64,000 nucleotides of DNA, taken from JBAYJC01 sp041665285. Its GTDB lineage: Bacteria > Patescibacteriota > Patescibacteriia > 2-12-FULL-60-25. Shown one piece after another: positions 53,140 through 61,511 of the stretch. The notes beneath the pieces were generated by a model, which worked only from the letters and a program-made list of their open reading frames with translations, was not told the DNA's origin and ran no database searches. How positions within the stretch are numbered: position 1 is the first letter of the stretch; every line of letters begins with the position of its first letter. A program made the position numbers and the translations under genes. The stretch lies in contig JBAYJC010000004.1 in assembly GCA_041665285.1 (NCBI GenBank), forward strand, positions 1-64,000, written 5' to 3'.

Positions 53140-53505
53140 CTATCTATCGTGATGAACCTTATCACTATTGATCATGCCAACCGCTTGTGAAACGCGCCGC
53201 CATCGTGCGGTAATTTCCGGCCTGTCCAAGTGCTCGATTTTTTTCATCTGCGCTCGAATGGGGGCAAGGGCTCGTCTCGCAGGTTCTCGGATGGGATGCG
53301 AAGGCGCATCTTTCGGTTTGAGGTCAACAATGGCAAAGAGCGCTTCCAACGAGTGTTCGGCTTCGAATTGATCGACGAGGCGAAAAAACTCAACAACATC
53401 CGGATCATGCTCGCTCGAAGCAGTACGAACAGCATCCAGCTTTGGTTCCTCTACCTGCGCAACTGCACCTGACCCTTCATGAGAACTTATTTTGTTTTCT
53501 ATCAT
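53140..53505 (-). CDS. Hypothetical protein, 121 residues
   Basis: No family recognised. Acidic N-terminal half (VEEPKLDAVRTASSEHDPDVVEFFRLVDQFEAE) and a basic C-terminal helix region (REPARRALAPIRAQMKKIEHLDRPEITARWRRVSQA). No signal peptide or membrane helix. It is alone between a convergent membrane gene and the uvrD gene. No clear promoter or ribosome site. Confidence 0.6.
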   Translation of the reverse strand: MIENKISSHEGSGAVAQVEEPKLDAVRTASSEHDPDVVEFFRLVDQFEAEHSLEALFAIVDLKPKDAPSHPIREPARRALAPIRAQMKKIEHLDRPEITARWRRVSQAVGMINSDKVHHDR

Positions 53506-53633
53506 ACAAGCATCATGTTATCACAGCATTTTTCTCCTGTCGTCATGCAATGCGGTAGAGAAAGGCCACCCTTCAACTTGAAGGCTATAACAAATAATTG
53601 AAAGAGACCACATCGATTTCCGATACAGCGCTC

Positions 53634-55817
53634 CTACAAATCTTCTACTTCGCGAAGAAATGATCCTGGTTTTGGTTTTGCCTTCACGGGGTCAGGGACA
53701 GACTTCCAGGCAGAATGACTCGCGGGATTTGTCAGGCGACGCTCGCCAATGCCGTCCACTTCGACCGTAGGCTCTTCCCAGGAGGAATCGCCGCTATCGT
53801 CCCAATTCCATTGTTTCTTTTTTGGAGCAAATCCTCCGTGACCGTTTACACCAGCTTCGCGCAGTTCTACGCGCTCAAATAAACGCGGAGACAACTCCTC
53901 AAGAAACACACTGGGCGGACTAAACATGAGCGCGTCATAGCCCGTGGTCATGGGATAGGACAAAAATAATTGACGGCGAGCACGCGTGACCGCCACATAA
54001 AACAAGCGCCGCTCTTCTTCCAGACCACCTTCTTCCCCCATGGCACGCTTGTTGGGAAACGCATTGTCTGCAAGATGAATCACAAACACTGTGTCCCATT
54101 CCAATCCTTTTGCCTGATGGATCGTGGAGAGCACCATGCGTTCATCATCGCCTTTTGCCGCGCGTTCTCGTCCTGCAATCACCTCATCGTACAACGCGAT
54201 ATCCGCAAGAAAACTTCCCACGTCCTGATACGTTTCTGCAAACGAAGCGAGCTGTTCCAAATCTTCCACACGCTCACGCCAGTTTGGATACTCACGCTCC
54301 AAGTAATCCTGATACGAAGATTCCATCACCCCACGGATCATGGGTCCTGGGACACTCCCACGTTCATTCATGCGTTGTGCGATCCCTACGAACTCTTTCC
54401 AACCCACCATGGCACGGCCGCTCATGCGTAGCGACGTATCTGCAACGAGCACCTGATCGAATTTTTCCGCACGCTTCAATTCTCGCGTGAGCACAGATGC
54501 CGTTGTCGCGCCGATACCCTGCTGGAGGTTCAGCACGCGTAGCCAGGCGATCTCATCTTTTGGATTGTGTGCAACGCGCAAAAACGCCACGATATCTTTG
54601 ATATGCGCCCGCTCAAAAAACTTTTGCCCACCGCGATATTCATACGGCACATCGCGTTTCATGAGCTCGAATTCCAATTGCTGAGAATGCGCACTCGAAC
54701 GAAACAGCACCGCCATATTTCGCAGAGCAACTCCTTCGCTTCGTAATAATAAAATCTGCTCTGCCACATACCGCGCTTCCTGTGAAGCAGAGGCGCATGG
54801 AATGAGCTTTGGCTTGTCGCCATGATTGACCACGGCAACCAAATCTTTTTGAAATTGATCGACGTTGTGTGATAACGAATTATTCGCCACTTCCAAAATC
54901 TCCGGTGTAGAACGATAGTTCGTGAGCAGCTTGAACACTTTTACCTCTGGCCATTGTTTTGGAAATGCGAGGATATTTTTCACATCTGCGCCACGGAACG
55001 CATAGATGGACTGCGCATCATCGCCCACGACAACCACATTATGATGGGCACGTCCAAACCCGCTGACCATGCGCGCTTGTACGGTGTTGGTGTCTTGATA
55101 TTCATCCACGAGTACATAGCGAAAACGCTCACTGATCGACGCACCATATTGAGGGTCATCGAGTAACCGCGCCATGTGCGAAAGCAAATCATCAAAATCC
55201 ATGACATTCGCCGCCTTCTTTCGTTCCTGATATTGACGAGCAACCTCTTCGATATCTTTGACGAAGTTCGCAAAGTGCGGATGTTTTGCGTCCAGCGTTT
55301 CCTGAATCGTGTGCTGAACATTGCGGCTATACGAGATGATCGAACCCGTCACGCGCGGCGAAGGAAATCTCTGCGCCTTTGGATCAATCTTCAAATCCTT
55401 CATCACGGCTTTGACGAGATCCTCTGCGTCGTCCGCGTCTAAGATAGAAAAATTCGGTTGATAGCCGAGCGGCTCGGCAAACGCGCGGAGAATGCGGCTT
55501 GCCGTGGCATGAAATGTTCCGCCCCAAATGCCACGCGCTTCTGCACCCAAAAGAGACTCCACGCGCGCCAGCATTTCACGAGCGGCCTTATTCGTGAATG
55601 TGAGTAATAAAATAGAGGATGGATCCACGCCTTGCTCCAGCAGATACGCAACGCGATAGGTCAGCGTGCGCGTTTTGCCAGAACCAGCACCCGCAAGCAC
55701 AAGACAAGGGCCATCGCCATGCAAAACCACATCCAGCTGTTCCTGGTTTAATTCCTTGGCATAGTCGATTTTTCTGGTCGGTGCAGAAGGCGCGTCACGT
55801 AGGACAAAGGTGGACAT
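53634..55817 (-). CDS. UvrD/PcrA-family ATP-dependent DNA helicase
   Basis: 727 residues from the ATG at 55817. SF1A motifs in order: LNQEQLDVVLHGDGPCLVLAGAGSGKTRTL (Q motif and I), LLTFTNKAAREM (Ia), YVLVDEYQDTNTVQ (II), VVVGDDAQSIYAFRGAD (III), LLTNYRST (IV), VLSTIHQAKGLEWDTVFVI (V) and VAVTRARRQLFLSY (VI). Unwinds DNA 3' to 5' during repair. The C-terminus (WNWDDSGDSSWEEPTVEVDG) is low-complexity, as in many PcrA proteins, and probably contacts partners. uvrD or pcrA assignment cannot be separated by eye. Confidence 0.96.
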   Translation of the reverse strand: MSTFVLRDAPSAPTRKIDYAKELNQEQLDVVLHGDGPCLVLAGAGSGKTRTLTYRVAYLLEQGVDPSSILLLTFTNKAAREMLARVESLLGAEARGIWGGTFHATASRILRAFAEPLGYQPNFSILDADDAEDLVKAVMKDLKIDPKAQRFPSPRVTGSIISYSRNVQHTIQETLDAKHPHFANFVKDIEEVARQYQERKKAANVMDFDDLLSHMARLLDDPQYGASISERFRYVLVDEYQDTNTVQARMVSGFGRAHHNVVVVGDDAQSIYAFRGADVKNILAFPKQWPEVKVFKLLTNYRSTPEILEVANNSLSHNVDQFQKDLVAVVNHGDKPKLIPCASASQEARYVAEQILLLRSEGVALRNMAVLFRSSAHSQQLEFELMKRDVPYEYRGGQKFFERAHIKDIVAFLRVAHNPKDEIAWLRVLNLQQGIGATTASVLTRELKRAEKFDQVLVADTSLRMSGRAMVGWKEFVGIAQRMNERGSVPGPMIRGVMESSYQDYLEREYPNWRERVEDLEQLASFAETYQDVGSFLADIALYDEVIAGRERAAKGDDERMVLSTIHQAKGLEWDTVFVIHLADNAFPNKRAMGEEGGLEEERRLFYVAVTRARRQLFLSYPMTTGYDALMFSPPSVFLEELSPRLFERVELREAGVNGHGGFAPKKKQWNWDDSGDSSWEEPTVEVDGIGERRLTNPASHSAWKSVPDPVKAKPKPGSFLREVEDL

Positions 55818-55849
55818 GCGACCCAGCATAACGGCCCGAGCAAAAATTG

Positions 55850-55892
55850 TCGAAAATAAAGCGCCGCCCGTGATAAGAATCTCACGGGCGGC
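55850..55892 (-). terminator. Strong terminator of the 173-residue cassette gene
   Basis: Minus strand 11-base GC-rich stem GCCGCCCGTGA / TCACGGGCGGC followed by GCTTTATTTT. Confidence 0.9.
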
Positions 55893-55947
55893 CGCCCCCT
55901 ACGAACCGGACATGTATCACCTCCGTGGGCAAGAGGTTTGAACATCG

Positions 55948-56469
55948 CTAGAGCGACTCGAGAACGCGAGCGTAGCGCTTCTCGGTCGCTTGTATTTCTC
56001 GTTGTGCACGACCTGTGCGGATGCGACGGCGGGCCTCACGCAAGAGCTCGAGCGCGTCAGAGGATAGCTCCGCGCCCTGGTCCAGTCCGCGGTGGATGAC
56101 TACGGAGAGGCGCTTCCCCTCAGGGATAAGGCGTTGGTCCTGAAAGCGCATGACCACGTACTCGAGATCTCGTAGACCTCTAGACGTGAGCGCTCGACCA
56201 ACGGGATCGAAGAGATGCCGTAAGGCGCGCTCCATGTTTCCGTCGTTCAGAAAGGCGTAGCTGGCGGTCTCGTCAGCGGTCTGCAGGGATCGGATCAGCT
56301 CGGCTTCGATACAGCCACGCACCATGACGAGGACCTCGCGCGGGATCATCCCGCAGGGGATCCGATCGCCATCCACATCCCTTCTCTCGCCGTGGCACGT
56401 CTCGCCTCCTCCGCTACAACCGTCACTTGCACCGCAGACAACCACTTCCGTGACGCCGTCGCTCAACAT
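55948..56469 (-). CDS. Orphan cassette protein, 173 residues, helical and Arg/Glu-rich
   Basis: Unrecognised. The first 40 residues contain four Cys (VVVCGASDGCSGGGETC; RIPCGM), a possible metal site. The rest is predicted helical (REVLVMVRGCIEAELIRSLQTADETASYAF ... LELLREARRRIRTGRAQREIQATEKRYARVLESL). No signal peptide or membrane helix. TTGACA/TTAGAT promoter at 56498-56526, AAGGAGG ribosome site and one of the strongest terminators in the window. GC-richer than the flanking uvrD and mltG genes. Confidence 0.72.
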   Translation of the reverse strand: MLSDGVTEVVVCGASDGCSGGGETCHGERRDVDGDRIPCGMIPREVLVMVRGCIEAELIRSLQTADETASYAFLNDGNMERALRHLFDPVGRALTSRGLRDLEYVVMRFQDQRLIPEGKRLSVVIHRGLDQGAELSSDALELLREARRRIRTGRAQREIQATEKRYARVLESL

Positions 56470-56497
56470 GGCGTTCCTCCTTAGCAGGGAACGTGAT

Positions 56498-56526
56498 ATC
56501 TAAGCAAAGATTTTAGATCCTGTCAA
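56498..56526 (-). promoter_or_regulatory. Promoter of the 173-residue cassette gene
   Basis: Minus strand TTGACA (56526-56521), 17-base spacer, TTAGAT (56503-56498). The -35 box overlaps the last codons of mltG. Confidence 0.85.
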
Positions 56527-57566
56527 TACCCTGCCTTCAGGCGATTTTGCTTGTGCCCCTCAAAAGTGGCGGCGTAGAGCACTTTTCCTTGGGAATCTGT
56601 CAAAAAATAGCGGTAGCTTGAGGCTGTTGGATGGAGTACTGCCTGGATCGAACCTTCGCTCGGGTTGCAAATAGGGCTCGGCGGAAGGCCTCGATATTTA
56701 TACGAATTGTAGGGCGAATCCACGGCTAAATCCTCGTTCGTAGCTTGGGCGCGACCTCCACGGGTGACGTAATTCAACGTCGCATCGCTCTGCAAAGCCA
56801 TCCCTTCCCGCAAACGCCGAAGGAAGATGCCGGCCACGATTTTACGATCTTCGTCCTTGCGGACCTCTTTTTCCACGATGGACGCGAGCGTGACAACCTC
56901 ATCCAATGTTTTCAATGGCATGCTTGCCTTAGTCACCTCAACACCCGCCATTCTCCGCTGAAACTCTGCAAGCTGTTTACGAATCAAACCCTCTGGAAGC
57001 AAGTCATCCCACACACGATAGGTTTCCGGAAACAGATAACCATCCAACGAGCGATTAAACGGCAGTGCCTGCAAAAAAGAAAACTCACTTCGCAACTGCG
57101 CATCAAAAGGCGCACGATTTTGTGAGCGGCCCGTGATCCGTTCTATTTCAGCAGGAGTAATGCGTTTCTCTGTACCTAAGTAGGCAATTTCATCATCTAA
57201 TGACCACCCTTCTATCACGAGAAGCTCACTCTCCTGACGACCAGGTCCACGACGGAAAAGTTGTGTCAGTTGACGGTAGTTCATGCCGGTACGCAACCCA
57301 TACGTATTGGGAAATGGATTTGTGCCCCCAGGATACACCATGGCAAAGAGACGATACTCAAAAGCAGAAGGAATAATATTTTTTTCCGCGAGCGTCACGG
57401 CTACTTCTGCCAGAGAGGCGCCCTCGCGAATCTCCATCATGATTTTCTGACCAGCTTGAGGAGCTGCCAGAAAAGCGCGGTACAAAAATCGTCCTCCGAT
57501 AAAACCACCCACGCCAATACAGAGCGCCGCAATCGTGAGAAAAAGGAGTGTGCGTGAGCGAATCAT
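56523..57566 (-). CDS. mltG: Endolytic murein transglycosylase
   Basis: 347 residues. Transmembrane anchor (LLFLTIAALCIGVGGFIGG), LysM-like subdomain (IREGASLAEVAVTLAEKNII) and YceG/MltG catalytic domain with LASIVEKEVRKDEDRKIVAGIFLRRL (active Glu in VEKE), MALQSDATLNYV and SPYNSYKYRGLPPSPICNPSEGSIQAVLHPT. It cuts nascent peptidoglycan strands to end their growth. It leads an operon with PAP2 and the two gpmI genes. Confidence 0.97.
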   Translation of the reverse strand: MIRSRTLLFLTIAALCIGVGGFIGGRFLYRAFLAAPQAGQKIMMEIREGASLAEVAVTLAEKNIIPSAFEYRLFAMVYPGGTNPFPNTYGLRTGMNYRQLTQLFRRGPGRQESELLVIEGWSLDDEIAYLGTEKRITPAEIERITGRSQNRAPFDAQLRSEFSFLQALPFNRSLDGYLFPETYRVWDDLLPEGLIRKQLAEFQRRMAGVEVTKASMPLKTLDEVVTLASIVEKEVRKDEDRKIVAGIFLRRLREGMALQSDATLNYVTRGGRAQATNEDLAVDSPYNSYKYRGLPPSPICNPSEGSIQAVLHPTASSYRYFLTDSQGKVLYAATFEGHKQNRLKAGY

Positions 57567-57569
57567 AGT

Positions 57570-58118
57570 TCAATGGACAAGCGGCTTTTTCTCCCAACGC
57601 AACCATACCCGATACGCCGCGCGGACGAGCAACGCAGAACACATCCCAAGCAAAGCCCCCGCCAGAACATCCGTAGGATAATGTACGCCTACCGCCATGC
57701 GCCCAAAACCCACAAGGCCCGCCATGATAAACGCTACGACACCTAATCGAGGGCGTGCAAGCGCCAAAGACATGGCGATCGCAAAAGCGATTGTTGTATG
57801 TGAGGAAGGAAAGGAATGCACGCTATAAGGTGGTGGAATCAATGCCGTTATTCCTTCCACCACACGGAATGGCCGCACGCGCGTGACCAAACGCCCGATG
57901 ATCATCGAGCAAGAAAAGCCCACCAAACAAGACCATGCGACCTCATAAGCCATACGCCGAGCACCGCTGGCTTTTTTGAAGAGACCTGCCACTGCCACGA
58001 ACGGCACGAAGAAAAAAATCAACCAACGCGCCAAAATAATAGCGAGAACACGCATGCCTGGCGTCAAGAACCAGGACTGTATTTCTCGGAGAATGGCAAC
58101 GTCATTCATAGACGTCAT
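57570..58118 (-). CDS. PAP2-family phosphatase (undecaprenyl-diphosphatase-like)
   Basis: 182 residues (ATG at 58109 also possible), about five helices. PAP2 motifs: RLVTRVRPFR (motif 1, Lys/Arg), VHSFPSSHTTIAFAI (motif 2) and GRMAVGVHYPTDVLAGALLG (motif 3). Probably dephosphorylates undecaprenyl diphosphate for cell-wall lipid recycling, which fits the mltG neighbour. Confidence 0.92.
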   Translation of the reverse strand: MTSMNDVAILREIQSWFLTPGMRVLAIILARWLIFFFVPFVAVAGLFKKASGARRMAYEVAWSCLVGFSCSMIIGRLVTRVRPFRVVEGITALIPPPYSVHSFPSSHTTIAFAIAMSLALARPRLGVVAFIMAGLVGFGRMAVGVHYPTDVLAGALLGMCSALLVRAAYRVWLRWEKKPLVH

Positions 58119-58119
58119 G

Positions 58120-59694
58120 CTAAATCAATGAACGCCCCGTCATGTCTGGCGCAGGCGGAATATCCAGCAGTTGGCAGACGGTCGGGGCTGTATCTGCAAG
58201 CATTCCAATGGGAGGCGTGAGGGACAAGTCACCGCCAATCACATCACCAGATGGCGCCTTATGGCCTTCCAACTCTTTTGCCACAATAATAAATGGCACA
58301 GGATTTGTTGAATGCTCCTTGTCCATCTCTCCGGTGACCAGGTTTTTGACCTCTTCCGCATTGCCGTGATCCGCCGTAATAACCACTGCTCCACCGACAG
58401 CAAGTGCCGCGTCCACAATCTGTCCAAGTGCTTTGTCCACAGCCTCATTTGCTTTGATCGTGGCCTCGTGATTCCCCGTATGACCAACCATATCCGGATT
58501 CGCAAAATTCAACGCGATAAAATCATAAGTCCCAGCCCCAATCTCTTTGACCACGCGCTCTGAAATCTGAAATGCTGACATTTCTGGTTGCTGATCGTAA
58601 CTCGACACGCGAGGCGACGGAATAATCGCCCGGTCCTCGCCGGGAAACTCATCCTCACGCATACCGTTCAAGAAAAAGGTGACGTGTGCGTACTTCTCCG
58701 TCTCAGCGATATGAAGTTGCTTCAGCCCGGCATCTGACACAAGGCGCGCAAGGCAATACTCAATCAATATCGAAGGATAGGCCACCTCAACCGGCAAATC
58801 CTTTTCAAACTCTGTAAATGTCACAAACAACAGATCCTGGATGTACGCGCGTTCAAATTTTGTAAAACTTGGCACCGTAAACGCTTTGGTTATTTGACGC
58901 GCGCGGTCTGAACGGAAATTGAAGAAAATCACAGCATCCGTAGACTGAACCGTTGCAAGAGGCTTACCGTCTTTTACGATCACCGTTGGAACAATCTGCT
59001 CATCGTACACCCCTTTTGCATAGGATGCCTCGATCGCTGTTTTTGCATTTTCTGCGACCTCTCCTTTACCCAATGCAATAGCCTCATACGCTTTTTGCAC
59101 GCGGTCCCATCTATTATCACGATCCATGGCATAAAAACGCCCAGCAAGAGAGGCGACAGCCCCCACACCCAGCTCAGCCATTTTTGCTTCCAGTTCCGCG
59201 ATAAAATTCACACCAGAATTGTAGATAGCATCGCGACCATCAAGAAACGCATGCACCACAACACGACGGCATTGCTGACGCTTACACAGCTCCAAGAGCG
59301 CATAGCAATGCTCTTGCGTCGCATGAATCCCACCAGGCGATACCAGGCCCATGAGATGAAGCGTGCCATTGGTTTCCTTCACGCGATTAATGGCTTTCAA
59401 AAAAACAGGATTGGCAAAAAACTCCTCTGACTCAATCGAAAGATTGATACGAGGCAGGTTTTGGTAGAGCACGCGGCCTGCGCCAATCGTCAAATGCCCT
59501 ACCTCAGAGTTCCCCATTTCTCCCCAAGAAAGGCCTACAGCCATACCTGAAGCCTGTACGGTCATGGCAGGATAAGATTCAATCAGCCGCCGCATGACCG
59601 GCATGTTTGCATCTGCCACGGCATTGCCTTCTGCGGGCGGAGCCACGCCAAACCCATCTAAAATCGCAAGCACTACAGGTTTCAAACGAGGCAT
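58120..59694 (-). CDS. gpmI: 2,3-bisphosphoglycerate-independent phosphoglycerate mutase
   Basis: 524 residues, full length. Starts VVLAILDGFGVAP with metal Asp; catalytic Ser in GEMGNSEVGHLTIGAGR; substrate residues in HAFLDGRDAIYNSG and GRFYAMDRDNRWDR; metal residues in NFANPDMVGHTGNHEATIKA, ITADHGNAEEV and EHSTNPVPFI. Converts 3- to 2-phosphoglycerate with two Mn ions. A second gpmI homologue follows immediately upstream. Confidence 0.98.
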   Translation of the reverse strand: MPRLKPVVLAILDGFGVAPPAEGNAVADANMPVMRRLIESYPAMTVQASGMAVGLSWGEMGNSEVGHLTIGAGRVLYQNLPRINLSIESEEFFANPVFLKAINRVKETNGTLHLMGLVSPGGIHATQEHCYALLELCKRQQCRRVVVHAFLDGRDAIYNSGVNFIAELEAKMAELGVGAVASLAGRFYAMDRDNRWDRVQKAYEAIALGKGEVAENAKTAIEASYAKGVYDEQIVPTVIVKDGKPLATVQSTDAVIFFNFRSDRARQITKAFTVPSFTKFERAYIQDLLFVTFTEFEKDLPVEVAYPSILIEYCLARLVSDAGLKQLHIAETEKYAHVTFFLNGMREDEFPGEDRAIIPSPRVSSYDQQPEMSAFQISERVVKEIGAGTYDFIALNFANPDMVGHTGNHEATIKANEAVDKALGQIVDAALAVGGAVVITADHGNAEEVKNLVTGEMDKEHSTNPVPFIIVAKELEGHKAPSGDVIGGDLSLTPPIGMLADTAPTVCQLLDIPPAPDMTGRSLI

Positions 59695-59700
59695 AGGAGA

Positions 59701-61293
59701 TTAGGAGAATACGCGTCTAAACCAGGGCGATCCAAGAAGCGAGTGTCCTGTCATTTCTGCAGGCTTAGGCAATCCAAGCAACGCTAACACGGTTGGAGCT
59801 ACATCTGCCAATGATCCTCCGCGAACATGGTGACGGCCTGCTATCTGACCTGCCACTAAAAACGGGACAGGATGGGGATTGTGTTCCGTATCTAACCCTC
59901 CATGCGAAAGACGCATCTGTTCAATATTGCCATGATCGCCAACCAAGAGGACAGTCCCTTTATGCTCGTGAACCTTTTTCCAGATCACGCCCAACGCAGA
60001 ATCCAAAGCCTCGCAGGTTTTGACGCCTGAAGCAAAATCCCCGGTGTGACCCACCATGTCTGCGTTTGCAAAATTCACACAGATAAAATCAAACCCATCA
60101 TCAACCGCGCGCGCAACACGATGGGCAAGCTCTGGAGCGCGCATCTCTGGCGCATCACTATACCGCGCCAGATGATAGGACGGGATACGGATACGCTCTT
60201 CTCCAAATTGAGGACGATCACTACCGCCATTAAAAAAGTACGTCACCTGAGAAAACTTCTCGGATTCTGCGATATAGAGTTGGCGATGATAGCGCAATGA
60301 TTCCACCAGAGTATTGGTAATCTGCCTATGAGGAAACGCCGGAACCGTATGATCCAGCTCTTTACCAAACTCTGTAAGCGTTGTCACAAAGAGATTTTGA
60401 CGGATTTCTCGACGATGGAACGCACCTATTTCACGTGACTCAAAATGCGGCATCACAAACGGCTTGATCAGTTGGCGTGCACGATCTGACCGCAGATTCC
60501 AAAAAATAATCGCATCATTATTTTGAACCGGCGCCACGCACGTACGATTCTTACACAAAATGGTCGGCACCAAAAACTCATCAGATTCGCCACGGGCATA
60601 GGCATCAGTCAACGCCGCAATCGGATCTTCCGCCATCACGCCATCGCCATGGACAATCAAATGATACGCAAGCGAGGTACGCTCCCAAAAATGATTCCGA
60701 TCCATGGCATAAAACCGACCAATCAATGAGGCAATGACCACATTTTTTGGAAGGTGTTTTTGCAATTCCTGCAACAAAGGAACCGCCTGATACATGTGCG
60801 TGTCGCGGCCATCTGTGAACAAATGCAAAGCCACGCGCGGCACATGCATACGCTCTACAAACTCGAGGAGCGCTAAAAGATGCTTGAACGAGGCATGACC
60901 GCTTCGCTCTGCGGTAAGCAGACCTGCGAGATGCAAGGTGCTTCGCTCACGAAGCGTATGCGCAACCGCCTTGAGCAACGCAGGATTTTCAAAAAAGGAT
61001 TCATCATCAATCGCCCGCATGATGCGTGCCACATCAGAAGGCACAGGCCGTCCGGCACCCATGGTTGCATGGCCAGCCTCAGAGTTGCCGGGTCGTCCTT
61101 TTGGCAATCCTACGTACTCCCCATCTGCATGGGCTGTGGTAAAAAGATACTTTTTTTGCAAAGCCTGCCAAACGGGCATTTTTGCTTTCAACGTGGGGTT
61201 TCCTTCTTTTTGGTCGGAAATACCAAAACCATCCCAAACCACCAACACCACCGGCCCAGGAGAGAGCCGTTTTAAAGATCGAGAAAAAGGCAT
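59701..61293 (-). CDS. Second, divergent gpmI homologue
   Basis: 530 residues from the ATG at 61293. The same domain order as its neighbour: VLVVWDGFGISDQKEGNP, GRPGNSEAGHATMGAGRPV with the catalytic Ser, LHLFTDGRDTHMYQ, GRFYAMDRNHFWER, CVNFANADMVGHTGD, LVGDHGNIEQM and TEHNPHPVPFLVAG. All metal and Ser positions seen in the first copy appear kept. The two differ widely in between, so this is an old duplication or a separate acquisition. It could be a second mutase or have a different phosphosugar substrate. Confidence 0.9.
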   Translation of the reverse strand: MPFSRSLKRLSPGPVVLVVWDGFGISDQKEGNPTLKAKMPVWQALQKKYLFTTAHADGEYVGLPKGRPGNSEAGHATMGAGRPVPSDVARIMRAIDDESFFENPALLKAVAHTLRERSTLHLAGLLTAERSGHASFKHLLALLEFVERMHVPRVALHLFTDGRDTHMYQAVPLLQELQKHLPKNVVIASLIGRFYAMDRNHFWERTSLAYHLIVHGDGVMAEDPIAALTDAYARGESDEFLVPTILCKNRTCVAPVQNNDAIIFWNLRSDRARQLIKPFVMPHFESREIGAFHRREIRQNLFVTTLTEFGKELDHTVPAFPHRQITNTLVESLRYHRQLYIAESEKFSQVTYFFNGGSDRPQFGEERIRIPSYHLARYSDAPEMRAPELAHRVARAVDDGFDFICVNFANADMVGHTGDFASGVKTCEALDSALGVIWKKVHEHKGTVLLVGDHGNIEQMRLSHGGLDTEHNPHPVPFLVAGQIAGRHHVRGGSLADVAPTVLALLGLPKPAEMTGHSLLGSPWFRRVFS

Positions 61294-61407
61294 GTTTATA
61301 GGATAGTCGATTTGCAGGCGCAAGACAAGCAGGAAATGAATAAACAAGGCTAACCAAAGCCAAAATACCGATAAATTGAACCCTAGCCCTCTCCTGTTAT
61401 GCCATGC

Positions 61408-61436
61408 TTGACAAAATGGCTATTTTCTGCTATAGT
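61408..61436 (+). promoter_or_regulatory. Promoter of the 597-residue cassette gene
   Basis: TTGACA (61408-61413), 17-base spacer ending TGC, TATAGT (61431-61436): near-perfect consensus with an extended -10. Confidence 0.92.
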
Positions 61437-61511
61437 TTCGTGTTACCGCTGTTTGCGGAACTGCCCCCAAACCCTGGGGACATAGCTCTTTGAGCAGAGA
61501 GAGAGGCTGTC

